Below are positions 42,106 to 54,341 of a DNA stretch of 64,000 nucleotides, piece by piece. The position numbers were made by a program, and so were the translations under genes. The stretch is from Protopterus annectens. Lineage: Eukaryota; Chordata; Ceratodontiformes; Protopteridae. The stretch's first letter is position 1. Every line of letters starts with the position of its first letter. The stretch lies in NCBI RefSeq assembly GCF_019279795.1, contig NC_056725.1:1747120126-1747184125 (forward strand), read 5' to 3'. A model generated the notes under the pieces. That model searched no databases. It was not told the origin of the DNA and was given only the letters and a program-made list of their open reading frames with translations.

Positions 42106-42291
42106 AGGCAGTCCCTGTTGCTAAACCCAGTCCTAATTTTTATGTCACACAGTCAGGTCATATTTCCAGACAGTGTAAAATACACAGCAAACTGAACATG
42201 ATTGTTTCAGTTGTAATTAGTTCTGTACAAATGCATGTCAGTGATTATTGTCATTATTACTGTGCATGACTTATTTCTCAAAGAGGGAGGA
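42106..42291 (+). other. Gypsy 3' untranslated region and polypurine tract
   Basis: No frame continues here. The purine tract aaagagggagga (42,280-42,291) directly precedes the 3' LTR and would prime plus-strand DNA synthesis. Confidence 0.75.
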
Positions 42292-42552
42292 TGTAGAACA
42301 GAGCATGTGTTGTGACTTTAAGAAGCATTTCAAAGTGAGGGCACGTGCATATAAACAGAAAGCACATGCAGGCAGCAGTGCCATTTTGAGTGAACAGCCA
42401 GAATGTTAACATGTATGAGTGCAGTAGTCAGTCTGTTTATAAGTTTATTTCAGTTTAAGTTACTAAGTCTCAATCCTGATGTGTTTGTAATAAAGCTGCT
42501 TGAACTGAACCCACAAATGTTCATCTGCTTTATCCTGACCAGACAAGTGACA
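42292..42552 (+). repeat. Gypsy 3' LTR
   Basis: 261 bp from TGTAGAACAG to GTGACA. TATA-like box at 42,350-42,355 and AATAAA at 42,489-42,494. Confidence 0.95.
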
Positions 42553-42557
42553 ACCAA

Positions 42558-44235
42558 TACCTGAATCTCAGTGTAAGAATGACCACTATGTTATACAATG
42601 GTATGACAGAATACCAGATAACATACCTTGTGCTGGTAGTCTCTGAATCTGAATCCATAATGTTCCTGTGAAAAAATGTGCCAATGCTTTTACTCTGTAG
42701 TAATAAAAAATGCCCACCTGGGGCACATACAAAGGACTCTTGATGGTTGGACTATCTCTGCATCTAGATTCAGGACTCCAAGGTGACATCTGGGGATGTG
42801 AGAAACCCCATGCAGAGAGGCAAGGAACTCCTCTGTCTCCATTAAAGGTGGTTCAGTTGATGGGCAACCTCTTGTTTCCCTCTGTTCCTGAACCAGATGG
42901 ACAGCACAGGCTTTACTAGCACTTCTCATATCAGTGGCCTGACATCTCACTTGTTCATAATTCCTGACTTGGCCACTGACAGCACTGATATCTTTATCAT
43001 CCTGCCAGGTACGGTCATGAAAGACCCAGTCAGATTAATCATGGCCAATTATCACTTGACCATGGAGACGGGGGGGGGGGGGCTGTAGCAGGATCTCATT
43101 CTCTACATGTTAGAACCTGCCTGTTCTTTTGCTTGGCACATTTGGGCATCTTGCTGAAGAAGGGACATGAAAACATATCTGAAAACATAGCCATCACTGT
43201 CTGACCTGTACCCTGGTAGGGTGTGGCAAGAGATATGTGTCCTTGCTGTCTCTATGCAGGCTATATCATACACATATGTGCTAACTATGGACATGCTCTG
43301 TGTCCTGCTTGCACTTTGCACCCCCCAAAAACATACAAGGTACAGATTTGAATTGAAGAATGTACTTGGCGTCCATATGTATTGGCTTCCTACAATATTC
43401 CATTCATGGGTTTAACAGCATACAAGTTTAGCCATAGATGTATTCCAAGTACACCTATAGACAGGTATAGCAAAATTACATACTGAAAAGAACCTGTTGA
43501 GGCCACAAATGCATCAGGGAGATAGCAGATAACTTTCCAAGTAAGAGAAGCAGGAGAATTCCTGCTGCAGTGAGTGTTATTTGCCTACAAGGAGATATAT
43601 ACGTTGGACCTATGAGCTTGCTGCTGCTGAATGCACACAGATTAGATTTTGTGCAGCAGGTGTATAGAAAATATCTTTAATCCAGCAAGTGTCACGTTCA
43701 CAAAGCACATATAAGCACACTAATAAATATCTCCTTAGCACATCACTTTCCTGTTATGTTCCCATCATGCAAGTGCATGTAATATGTATATGAGCCAGTT
43801 CCCACCCCAAAGCAAAATTAACTGTCAATTCAGCATAATTAAACTATCACGTGTATGAGACATAGCAACCAGCACATGGCCTCCACTGTAACAGGAGTTT
43901 GCAGAATGGACATGGCATTAGACAATAATAATAGTACACATCACAGACTTCTGTGCTCCCAATACAGCAATAGTTGCACTGAATCAATAGTACATGCTGC
44001 TCTGCATTGTCCCACTACACATAAACATGTATCCTTCTAAAGCAAGACAACCCTCTGAAGAATAGAAATCCCCTCACAGTTGTCTGCATGACTGTACCTC
44101 TATGATAAAATATAAACTACTATTTAACATTACCAGAGTCCTAATGCAGTTTATAAATAAACATTTTATGAGACATTAGCAGATATGAGATGACATGAGG
44201 TACTGCCAGCTGTGCAGGAGAAGTAGGGTAGTGGA
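42558..44235. other. No gene recognised
   Basis: There are several short open frames without known domains. A G11-like run lies near 43,071-43,082. Many stops occur on both strands. Confidence 0.5.
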
Positions 44236-44994
44236 TGTGTAACATATACCAGCATAGCTAGCTGGAGCTTTGTAAAGAATTATATGTCTTTTGTATATCA
44301 AACTGATTTCTACAAGTGCTTGTGTTGAAAATATATTTGTAAAGTTGCTCGTGTTAAAAAATGTACCAACAGTGGGTCCTGCTGGACAGAAAAAGAAGTA
44401 TACCTGTATGCCAGACTGCATGGTAACTACTGAAATGAATTCATTGTAACAGAGGATACTGGAAGAGAAGAGGTTAATCTCAGTGCAGCCAACTTATAGA
44501 AAAATATCCTGAATTTAAATTACTTAATTTAGGCCTTTAAATATTGTATCTTACAGTTCTGACTGCAGCCAGAGACAAAATGTCTGTAAAAACAAGGAGT
44601 AGAAATCCTGCCATAGTGTCCTTAGCAGTGAAGTAATTGCTACCCTGGGAGGGTGTAAGTTTTGAAATTGTTTTATGGTTTCCAGATGCTATACACATCT
44701 TAGTAAAGCTCTATCTGTGTGTATGTTAACATATATATAACTTTTCATAGTGGCTGTGTTTTAAGGAATATTTTAACCTTTGAGAGTACTTAAATTTATT
44801 TGGTGACACTGGCTGCTGCTCAAAGCCTTGCTGTTTGGTCAACATTACCATTGGTATTAGTAATAATTTTACTCAGTATAATTGGGTACCTTGTAATAGC
44901 CTTACAGTAGCTGACTTTGGAGTGTCTGGTGGCAGTAACTATCTTATAGTTTGGGCAAAGGGTAGCAGAGCAAGTAAATCTGTGCCAGCCCTTC

Positions 44995-45058
<64 letters not shown>

Positions 45059-45410
45059 GTGTGTGTCTGTGTATATCAAATCTCAGAGTGTGGATGTCAG
45101 CTGTTTAGAGCAGGAACAAAGAGCACTGGTTTCACAGAGACAATGGTGAAGGACTTGGCTTGGGCACTTGGCCGAGGGCTCATCTCTACAGCTGTGTCAG
45201 TGAGGAGTCTTACTGGGGGCCTGGAGAGAGAGAAAAACCCAGTCCCTGGACTGAGTGTGTTCCCTGTGTGCTCTTAGGGGAAACCGAGCTTGATGCAGAG
45301 AGCTGCATCTGGAAATACTGTGTGTAATTATCTTTGTTCCAAGTGAACGTCCAAGTCAGTGGTGAATATCCAAGCTTTTAGATTACTGTCCCAGAAGTGG
45401 GGACATCACA
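44236..45410 (+). repeat. Gmr1-like element 5' LTR
   Basis: It starts near TGTGTAAC and ends CATCACA. It contains a (GT)n tract at 44,996-45,066. A TTGGTGATCAGTGG block just after the end is the candidate primer site. The start is approximate. Confidence 0.7.
44996..45066. repeat. (GT)n microsatellite in LTR
   Basis: About 35 units with one interruption (gc at 45,053-45,054). It occupies the same place as the tract in the solo LTR. Confidence 0.95.
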
Positions 45411-45579
45411 AATTGGTGATCAGTGGTGTGGATATTAATTGAACTTCTGTAGCCTGTAGGCAGTTGTCACTGAAGGTGTGTGTACTCAGCAGCCACAAGA
45501 TAAACATACAGAGTTTCATTTTCACAACAGTTTTATTAATTTTTTGTTACCTTAGTTCAGCTAGAGAAAGCAGGCAAAA

Positions 45580-46870
45580 ATGTCAACAGAGGATTTTGGC
45601 AAGCTGACAAAGAACCAGCTGGCCAAGGTATGCAAAGCCAAAGGACTGGTGCATGCTAACCTGACTCAAGAGGAAATTATTTCAGCCTTAGTCACAGCTG
45701 TAGCCCAGACCAGCAACCAGGAGGAAAACAAGATTGGTGATGGAGATGTGCAGCCCTCAGAAACAGAACAGTTTACCTTTTCCTCAGAGGACTTAAACAT
45801 CTGTCTGGAGTTAAAGAGACTTGAATTGGAGGTAAAACATACAGAATTTGAATCAGCAGATAGACTACAGTGTTTGAAGGCCAAAACAAATGAGAAGCAG
45901 CATCAACATGAGAGGGAGATGCTGACTCTTCACCAGGGTCATGGGGGTAATGGGGAAGGGAATAAATGAACCTCAGAAGCAATAAATGTCAGTACATTTC
46001 TTCTACAGCAGAGTGTGATCATTTTGATAGATGTATTCATATATTTCAAAGAGTATGTAAACAGTATACTGTTGACCAAGCACTCTGAGTATGGTTCCTG
46101 ACCCCCTTACTCCATGGTAAAGCTGTAACTGCTGTTTCTAAATTGCCTGATATCTAATTGTTTAAATTATGATAAAGTCAAACAGTGTTTATTAGAACAC
46201 TTTAAGTTAACACCTGAAAGTTTACATAAAAAAAGTTTTGTAAGCATAGACGCAAGGCAGATGAAACTGTATGTGATTATATTGCTGAGCTAAACACTTA
46301 TTTTCATAGGTGGGTGAGTGGGTGTCAGGTCACTACTTTTGAAGGGATGGCATACTTTTTGGTGAGAGAACAAGCCCTTTGCACTTTGCCTGATGACATG
46401 GGAATCTGGTTGGCAGACCAGGAGTGTAACTCTGCAGATGAGCTGGGGAGAAAAGGGGATCTCCACTTAGCAAGCAGGGCATCACTGCACAAGAAGATGA
46501 TACTCAATGTTGCACATGGATATAAGGTAACCCATGGTGGGCAGCCTAATCCACCCCAACAAAGTCCATCAGTCACAGGGAAAACCACTAGTTCAAGCAC
46601 ACTGCCAGGCTCAAGAGTTAGATGTTTTAAATGTAACCAGTGGGGCTATGTATCATATAGATGTCCATGGAGTCAAGGTGGGGAACAAAAGGTGGGAGAG
46701 CCAGTAAGTGGGAATAACAGTATACCAGTGGTAAGTTATCTGGAGACAAAGGGGGTACTAAACTCTCACTGGAGTTTAAATCCTATCTTAGTGGATGGAA
46801 AACAGACCACTGCTATGAGAGACACAGCCTCTGACATAAGCATTGTGAAGCCTGCAGTGGTTAAAGAGGA
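45580..46870 (+). pseudogene. Gmr1-like Gag with SCAN-like domain, zinc knuckle and protease start
   Basis: The first frame (45,580-45,969) is a charged N-terminal region with LTKNQLAKVCKAKGL and a long KRLELEVKHTEFESADRL helix. After stops and shifts, 46,230-46,480 reads like a SCAN domain: ETVCDYIAELNTYFHRW, then FEGMAYFLVREQALCTLP and IWLADQECNSADEL. The knuckle CFKCNQWGYVSYRC (46,624-46,665) has Tyr in place of His. A degenerate protease site, RDTASDISIV, lies near 46,818. SCAN domains of vertebrate zinc-finger proteins are thought to derive from such a Gag. Confidence 0.75.
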
Positions 46871-46928
46871 GCAGTACTTGCTTAGGTAGTCCACTCCAGT
46901 CAGAGCTTTAGGAAGGACCCCATTCCAA

Positions 46929-48370
46929 ATGCCTTTGGCCAGGGTTCACTTCAACTGGGAGGGTGAAGGAAGCAAGCAAATAGGTGTGTTTGAGGATATC
47001 CCTGCAGATGACCTGATAGGGAATTTTGATAATACAGTACCTTGTGTGCATGCAGTTACACATAGTCAGGCTTGGAGACAGGCATGTGGATCTGGTAGCC
47101 TGGGGGAGACCCAGACAGACCCCGGACCTGAAGCAAGGGCTGGTGAGGTGGCTGTTTCAGATAAGGAGCTACCCTGTAGCAGTGAGCTTGAAGGTGTGCC
47201 ACAGTTATTGGTAGGTACAGATGTTCTCTTGGACAGAGGGACTGCAAGGACAAAGGTGAATGTTAATACCCAGGCTGACAGTGGGGCACAGCTGTTAGAG
47301 AATACCAGGCTTCCTGTGGAAAGGAAGCTGGGAAGGGTCACTAAGAGAGAGTTGAGACAGGCTCAGCTCTCAGACCCTACACTACAAAGCTTGAAGGAGA
47401 AAGCTAGGGAGGTGCCTTATTCTTAAGGAAAAGGGGAGTCTGTATACCGGAACAAAGGATTACTGTATAGAGAGTGGACTCCTGAGGGAGGACTAGAGGG
47501 TGAAGTAATACAGCAGTTGGTAGTGCCTATATCCTACCATCTGGCACTTTTAGCCATAGCCCATGACATTCCTTTTGCAGGTCATATGGGCATAAAGCAT
47601 ACCAAGAGACATATTATGCAGAACCTTTATTGGCCTGGGATTGCAAGGGATGTAATATGGTAGTGCAGGACATGAGAGCACTGCCAAAAAGTAGGCAAGG
47701 CAGGAGACACGGTCAAGGGTCCTTTGATGCCTTTGCCTGTGACTGAGGAGCCATTTCAGTGTGTAGCTATGGATATTGTGGGGCCTCTGAGTACCCCAAG
47801 CTCCACAGGGAAAAAGTATATCCTGGTGGTAGTAGATTATGCTACTAGATACCCTGAGGTGGTGGCTCTGTCCTCCATCAAGGCAGAGAATGTGACAAAT
47901 GCTTTGTTAGAGATTTTCAGCAGGGTAGGTTTCCAGAGAGAAATACTGGCTGACAGAGGTGCCAATTTCATGTCATATCTGCTGTCTTGTCTGTGAGAGG
48001 GATGTGGGGCGAAGCACCTAAAGATCACTCTGTACCACCCCCAGACTAATGGTCTTGTTGAGAGGTGAAACTCTATACTAAAGACCATGCTATGGGCATT
48101 TTCAGACCAGTTTAAGAGAGAATGGGACAAATATTTGCCCCATCTGCTGTTTGCATACAGAGAGGTACCCCAGAAATCCACAGGTGGTGAGGGGGCTTTT
48201 AGATTTGATTCATGATGAGTGGGAGGGTATGTGTTAATCCTACAAGGAGTCTGTTGTGGCATATGTCCTAACTTTCAGGACAAGGCATAGGGAGCTCATG
48301 GGCTTGGTCCAGGAGAACCTGGCAGGAGTCCAACAGCAGATAAAGGTCTGGTATGACAGGAATGCTCGAG
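46929..48370 (+). pseudogene. Gmr1-like protease end and integrase
   Basis: The frame 46,929-47,426 starts with a protease-like VHFNWEG region, shows LLVGTDVLLDRG (end of a retropepsin fold) and runs into LRQAQLSDPTLQSLKEKA, the usual lead-in to Gypsy integrase. The zinc region HDIPFAGHMGIKHTKRH and LYWPGI lies at 47,567-47,650. After stops the core begins, with AMDIVGPLSTPS (first Asp), YILVVVDYATRYPE, ILADRGANF (second Asp, 47,947) and a degenerate NSILKTMLW region for the Glu. No RT lies between protease and integrase. Confidence 0.8.
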
Positions 48371-48382
48371 CCTGAGAGTATG

Positions 48383-48535
48383 CTGTGTGCTCTTAAGGGA
48401 TATTGTGCTTGATGCAGAGAGCTGCATCTGGAAACACTGTGTGTAACTATCTTTGTTCCAAGTGAATATCCCTGACCAGTGTCAGTGGTGAGGATTCAGG
48501 CTCCTTGGTTACTGGTCCAGAAGTGGGGTATCACA
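48383..48535 (+). repeat. Gmr1-like element 3' LTR remnant
   Basis: It corresponds to the last 145-150 bp of the 5' LTR (about 45,267-45,410), including gatgcagagagctgcatctgg and the TCACA end. The rest of the LTR is absent. Confidence 0.8.
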
Positions 48536-48539
48536 AGGT

Positions 48540-50150
48540 AACAAGTTTTGGGGATCCAACTTACCTTTAAATCAAGTAGCCTTCAGTAAGGTAACATACT
48601 CATTACTACCCAGAAAATTTGAAAGTTGCTGGCTTGCAATTCCCTGTAGCAGAATGAGGCCTATGGTGTGGTTTACATCACATAAAGTTGAAACTTCTAG
48701 CGTGGTACTTATACTATTATGACAGTAACTAATAAATGTTCCTGAATGGTTATTTTTACTCATCGTGGCTATAGGATAAGCTGTGCTAGGAGGCTTCATC
48801 AGTTAAATGTACTATTAAGAACAGCTGTGAAGTGTATTGAGCATGTGTGGCTGGGTCAATGACCTCTGTGGGATGTGGAGACATTTTTTTTGGATTTCTT
48901 TTATCCAACAGAGCCTCTAAAGAGAAGAAAAATAATATTAGTTAGGCAACATGCTTGTAGTAGACACTTTCCATGCCCGTGTCCCTACCAAACACCATAT
49001 GCCATGCCATCAATTTATGTGTAATGTAGTAATGACACAGTGACAGGCTTCCCTAAGATGTGTATCACATGTCAAAAAAATGGGCATGACAGTGAAGCGG
49101 CTAACATGGTTCTCTGGAATATGACCTGATGAGTGGCCATAGCTTTGAAATGTGCTGAATTTGGCAGGGTTTCCTGATGGTGCAGCAAAGAAAGCAAAGT
49201 ATTCTTGTATCTGCAGCACAGGGACCACTAGGAGCACCTGACTGGCCACTCTTATGAGGCTCCACAATATAAAGTGGATGCCCCTCACAATCTTATGACG
49301 GAGGTGTTTGATGCCATTGATAGACCACACTCTGGCAAGCACTGCTAGCATCATTATAGTGACCTGAGGAGGTGCCATCATGACCTTCTTAGACAGGGGG
49401 AAGAAAAGGTCAGAGTAGGGGTACCAGAGATGCATTGTAAGTAGTCATACTAGCTCTTTGCTTCTCACATGTTTTAATAGTTTATATATGTGATGTACCT
49501 TATGAGTTCTTTCTGTCCTTTTTTATCCTGGCCAGGAGGCTGTTATGGAGAACAGCCTTCTCCATCAGAGGAGAATAGAGAAGCTTTCCATGCATTGGAG
49601 CTCATATTAATTTTTGTACATTAATTTGAGCACCTTTATTATGTAGCTGCTGTTATATGTCTTCACAGTGCCAGAGCATGCCCCTATATAGGTGTTGCTA
49701 CCCAGTTTCATGACTGAGCATTACATAAAGCAACTGTCTTTAATTATGTATATGTCACATAGATATGCAGTTCAGAAGCTATGAATGACATTTGCCATAC
49801 TATGTGCCAAGTATGGAGCATCTCACTGTGGATGCATATATGTTATTAGAGAAGTACAGAGCAGCTCACTAGTAGCCAATGTTTTCATACACCCACAAGT
49901 AGGACACAGAAACTGTAGAGTCTGGCATATATGAGTTGTGAGCAAGGCCTATGTGATAGGTATGGATCTCTAATACCCAACACAGAGGTTGTCCCTTTGT
50001 ATGCACAACAGGATTCTTTATTAAATTAGCACATATGACATAGGCAATCTTGCATTTATATAAATGAAAAAAGACATAATTTTAGTTGCAAACATTATAC
50101 ATCACAAACTATATTGACATAGTTGTAGTTGCGAACATTATACATCACTT
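48540..50150. other. No confident gene; a long minus-strand open frame at 49,010-49,435
   Basis: A 141-residue minus-strand frame has a middle part (FAFFAAPSGNPAKFSTFQSY) faintly like the N-terminal region of Harbinger transposases, but the match is too weak to name. A duplicated block with cattatacatcac occurs at 50,091 and 50,136. Confidence 0.3.
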
Positions 50151-50199
50151 ATAATCTATCCAGTCATTTTAAGTAAAACATTAGATAGCTCATTCAAAT

Positions 50200-53061
50200 C
50201 CTGCCTTCTTTTAAACCTCGTTCCTCCTCTGCATGCATTGATCCCACAGTTCCTAGTTTTGTCTATGTAATCTGCTCCTACCCTTTTCTAAAGATCTCAA
50301 TTCCAGTTATTTTATCCCTGTTACTATATTCACTATTTCTAGTACAGTTGATTTAGACTTTGATTTCCATTTTCTAGTAATTGCTTTTTTGGCAGCCACC
50401 ATAAACAGACTCTGCAAGGCTTACTGTGTCTAGGAAATTCCAATTCTGTATCATAGCTCAAAAAATCATTTCCTTAGTTATACCAATTTACTCACTCAGT
50501 ACCTCTGATGGAATAGTCTACAGGGAATCTTTAAAGTCTGCCAACTCATTACACTCCTAGAAAATATGTTCCCAATTACCTCTTACTTCCCCAACACACC
50601 CCCAACATTGGCTGTCTACCTGAGGAAAAATTCTTTGGCTTCTACTTGGGATATAAAAATCGTTATGAAAACACTTTCAAGCAAAGATCCTAAATCTTCT
50701 ACATTTTGCTACATATTTGGGAGATATACATATATCCCTCATTGTTTCTTTGTGAATTGCTTGTCCAGTCTCTCTTCCCAATACTTTCTAACCACCTCTG
50801 ATTGATTCTTATAGTTATCATGCAATATTTTGTATGCTCTCTTAACTAATCCTTTTTTAACAGCAGCTTCTGTTACAGGTTCTACTAAAAACTCTATCAG
50901 TGCTGGTCTTTCACTTGGCATCCCCCAATTTATTTCTCTTAGCCTATACTCTGATATCAGCCCTTGATGGGGAAGGCAATCTGTAGCTGCAGTCTAAATA
51001 AATTCTTGGCCTCTTCCCATTCTATTACCTTTCCCTGTCTAACTATTTGCTCCCAATACCCTGGTTCTCTTGCCAGTTTTCTTCAATAATGTCCAGCTCA
51101 GTCCCCCCTTGCCTATTATCTGAATCCCTAATTGCAAATTTCCCTATTGTCATAATCTCCTTTCTCCATTCCCATGTTAGCTTAGTTCTTAGAATATTAT
51201 CTGATACTTTATGTATCTAACATTCTGTATGGTTATTATTATTCTCCTTAATATTCTGCTTCCAAAATCTCAGTCTCTCCTTGTTTCTTGAACTTCCCCC
51301 TGTTTCATCATCATCCCTTTCTATTTTAAATTATAGTTTCTGCATGTGCTATGTATAGGAGCCTTAACTGTGTAGCTCTGAAATACCCTTTCAAAATGGA
51401 TAATCCCAAATCGCCTTCTTCTATTGGAAGAATCAGCTTATCCCACTTGACTCTTGCTGTCTTCCTCTCCCAAATAAAATCATTCAGTTTTGTATTAATT
51501 GCTATCCACAACTTGATTGGTAAAAATATGCCTGACCTGTATATAAAACTGAAGGGATTAGAAACATTTTAACTGCTTATATCTTGCTATCCATATCCAT
51601 GTAACAAAGCTCCCAATTTCTCAATTTTTGTATTATCTTTTGTTTAGTCTTTTCCCACACATCTTTAGCTGTCTCACCAGAATCCTTTTTATTCCATACT
51701 CCTAAATGCTTTATTTTATCATACCCTCATAAATATGGATATTGCTGAATGAATGTGTGTGTGGCTACATACTTTACTGTTATTGCCTTTGATTTAGATT
51801 CATTAATTTTGTATCCTGAAAAGATCTGAAACTGTCTCAAAATGTTCCACAACCCTGAAATGTCCTTTGCTGGTTTCATAAGGTATAAAATAATATATCT
51901 TGTTATGGGCTCCCTAAGTTTGGCAACAACCCTTTCCATGTTCTTTTGCCTGAGTTGTTGTGCTAAATGTTTTTGTGCTCTGGAGTTATTATGAAAAAAA
52001 AAACAGTTGCTGAATAGCAATCTTTCTAAATCCATGCATATTATTGAGGTGATCCCTTATTTTCTGTTTAGCATTCTGCAATTGCTCGTCTTCTTGTTCT
52101 GTGAGATTCCCCATGTTTTGCAACACTTTAAAATTTGTCAGTCCCTCTAAATAATTCTTTTTACTTCTTAGTTATATCTCTCTTTCTTTTATTTAGACCC
52201 TATTTTTAAACTCCACTTCAGTTTTATCCCACTCCTTAGCTATGTTTTCAGAAGAAATTTCTGTCTTCTCTAATAACTCCAAAAATAATTTCTACTACCA
52301 ATTCCTTAAATTCCTCTCTTTTCGACAGATAAGTGGGGAAGCCCCAGTGTCTCATTTTTATTTCGTTACCCTGCATTTTTATTTTAGTTATTATTGATGC
52401 ACGATCTGAAATATTTACTGGATGTGTATCAAAACTATCAATTAAATGCACATGTTCCTGTGAAATGTAAGTTCTGTCTAGCCTAGCCCAGTTTTCATAT
52501 CCTGGGGAATAATATGTAAATTCACTTCGAACTCCTACTACTGAATTCACATCTTCCATGCCAAATATTTTCATAAATGTCTTCAAAAATCTACCCTCCT
52601 TTGTTATGTTTTCCCTCCTGGACCCCACAGACACATCTTCACTGCTACAAATCAAATTCCAGTCCTGCTGAAATCTGATTATTTCTCCCAGAATTTTCTT
52701 AAGCTCCATTATAGCAGTTTTAGGTGGAATATGAATACATGTCCATGTAATCCTCCTCCCTTGTCAACAGCCCCTTAGTAACACAAATCTACCATTATTA
52801 TCTTTTTTATCCTCTTCTATCACTATTGCACTCCTCTTGCAATTAATATAAGTGCTCCTGTTTTCCTTTGTCCCAGTTTTTTTGCTGAATGGCCATCATG
52901 AAAACCTTTCTTTATCAAATTCACATGTTCATTTCTTTCCAAATGTGTTTCTTGTAGTATAGCTATTTGTGCTCTACATTTTTAATATGGTTCAATAATC
53001 TTTCTTTTTTGTATATATCTGTGAGACCATTAACATTTAAACATAGTGTAGAAAGTGTCAT
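50200..53061 (-). pseudogene. L1/Tx1 ORF2 relic: endonuclease and RT remnants
   Basis: The endonuclease starts at an ATG at 53,059-53,061 with LCLNVNGLTD and continues in broken frames. 52,709-52,248 carries GYENWARLDRTYIS and ISDRASIITKIKM, which holds the place of SDH with His lost, and RHWGFPTYL. The linker (52,240-52,040) is degenerate. RT is reduced to a segment at 52,035-51,727 (IILYLMKP, IFSGYKINESKSKAITV), so the fingers and the YADD motif are missing. The C-terminal parts are 51,511-51,326 (FIWERKTARVKWDKL, EEGDLGLSILKGY) and 50,921-50,739 (KILHDNYKNQSE). Confidence 0.8.
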
Positions 53062-53069
53062 TATGTTAA

Positions 53070-54335
53070 AAAGTTATTCCCACCTTTTTTTAAGTAATTA
53101 GTTCCAGCTTTTGTGTTACATGCATACACTAATGTTTAGCAGTTTGATCTTTTATATAGTTGTTTCTTGTGATATCCATTTGGTCCCATGTCACATTGTA
53201 CAAAACATTCTGGTTTATTAAAAGCCCTGAAAAAACATACCCTCAATATACCCCTAAAACCTAGCAACTTAATACTAACATACAAAACTATGTACATCTT
53301 TAAATATTGAAGTTTTACCCTCCTAATAGGAACAATTGTCCCAAACTGACAGTCACAGCCACAGTCACAGACTTGGGTTAACCTAAAAGGAACGTTGTTG
53401 ATGCTAAGATGCATGGTATAGCCTGTGCTTCTACTAAGTCTTTTTTGGTTTTGTCTTATCTTTACTGTTCTCTCAAATTGAGAAAACAGTTGAATGCTTT
53501 CAGAAAACATTATATTATAGCCACTGAAAGGAAGAAGTATTCTGTTTTTATTGCTCTTTATCAGCTTGTCTCCATGGAGACATGAGAACCAGCTATGGAA
53601 TTGCATCTACAAGCGATTATTTATTTGCTAGAGGAAAGCTTATTAAACTCAGTATTCTTTTTTATTTATTTGCGTTCTCTGAAAACCTGTTACTAGATCA
53701 AGCCAAAGGCTTTAACCCAATCATTTCCATACACAAGAATGAGGAAAAAGCACATAATTCTTTTTTCTTGTATCATGTTGTTTTAACCAGACTTTTCTTC
53801 TTTTTTTACATTGCAGTATCTACATTTCTTAAGAGAAAAGTAGAAAAAAACAGAGGCTCCTGTTTACTTTAGTATCCCCATTACATTTGAAAATAACTGA
53901 GAAAGCTTTACTTTATAGCATGCAGATTATATCATATATTATAAAAATACTACTGTTAGAACAAAATTTTGTTTTACTTGCAGTTAACTCTTTCCCTCCT
54001 CTTCCCCTGTCCTAAGTGTTTTTCCAAACATTAATGGCATGAAGTAGGGCATATGCTTTAGAGTCCCCAACAAGTTTAACAAAGTCAAAAAGTCCAATAT
54101 TTCCAGGTTTTCTGTTTTGTCATATTTCACAAATATAATTGATGCTTTGTAATCCCACGTTTATTTGTCATTTTCTGAGTTGCTGGTTTTATTTCTGTTT
54201 ATTTCCATCTCCAAAATCCAGTCGCTGCTTCAATTCCAACCTACTGTCAGTTCTTCTAGTCAACTCTTGTGCTTTTTTCTGTCTCCAAAGCATTTCCAAT
54301 GAAACATTGGAAAAGGTTTCACTGGCACAGTCTCT
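53070..54335 (-). other. Long stretch between ORF1 and ORF2 of the L1/Tx1 relic
   Basis: It is about 1.27 kb, longer than inter-ORF spacers usually are. A 156-residue minus-strand frame (53,136-53,606) has a short Cys cluster (CDCGCDC) but no known domain. It may be an unrelated insertion or decayed ORF1 sequence. Confidence 0.3.
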
Positions 54336-54341
54336 CTGTGG

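Larger units (their letters stand above)
31885..42552 (+). mobile_element. Ty3/Gypsy retrotransposon with both LTRs, containing two nested LINEs
   Basis: LTRs lie at 31,885-32,136 and 42,292-42,552. The 5-bp target duplication ACCAA is found on both sides (31,880-31,884 and 42,553-42,557). A purine-rich tract, aaagagggagga, ends just before the 3' LTR. The order is Gag, RT, RNase H, integrase. A LINE (about 34,057-38,248) interrupts RT, and a CR1 (about 39,136-40,865) lies between RNase H and integrase. About 4.7 kb remains without them. It is inactive. Confidence 0.95.
44236..48535 (+). mobile_element. Gmr1-like Ty3/Gypsy element with truncated 3' LTR
   Basis: The 5' LTR (44,236-45,410) is followed by Gag with a SCAN-like domain, a zinc knuckle relic, a protease relic and then integrase, with no RT between. 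After the integrase the sequence jumps into the last 150 bp of the LTR (48,383-48,535). A related solo LTR lies at 27,407-28,538. Integrase-before-RT order is a feature of Gmr1-like Gypsy elements. RT and RNase H are presumably deleted here. Confidence 0.75.

Noticed and set aside
49010..49435. Harbinger transposase on the minus strand
   Set aside because: Only a faint pattern in about 40 residues. The conserved GDxGY and PWLMTP blocks are absent.
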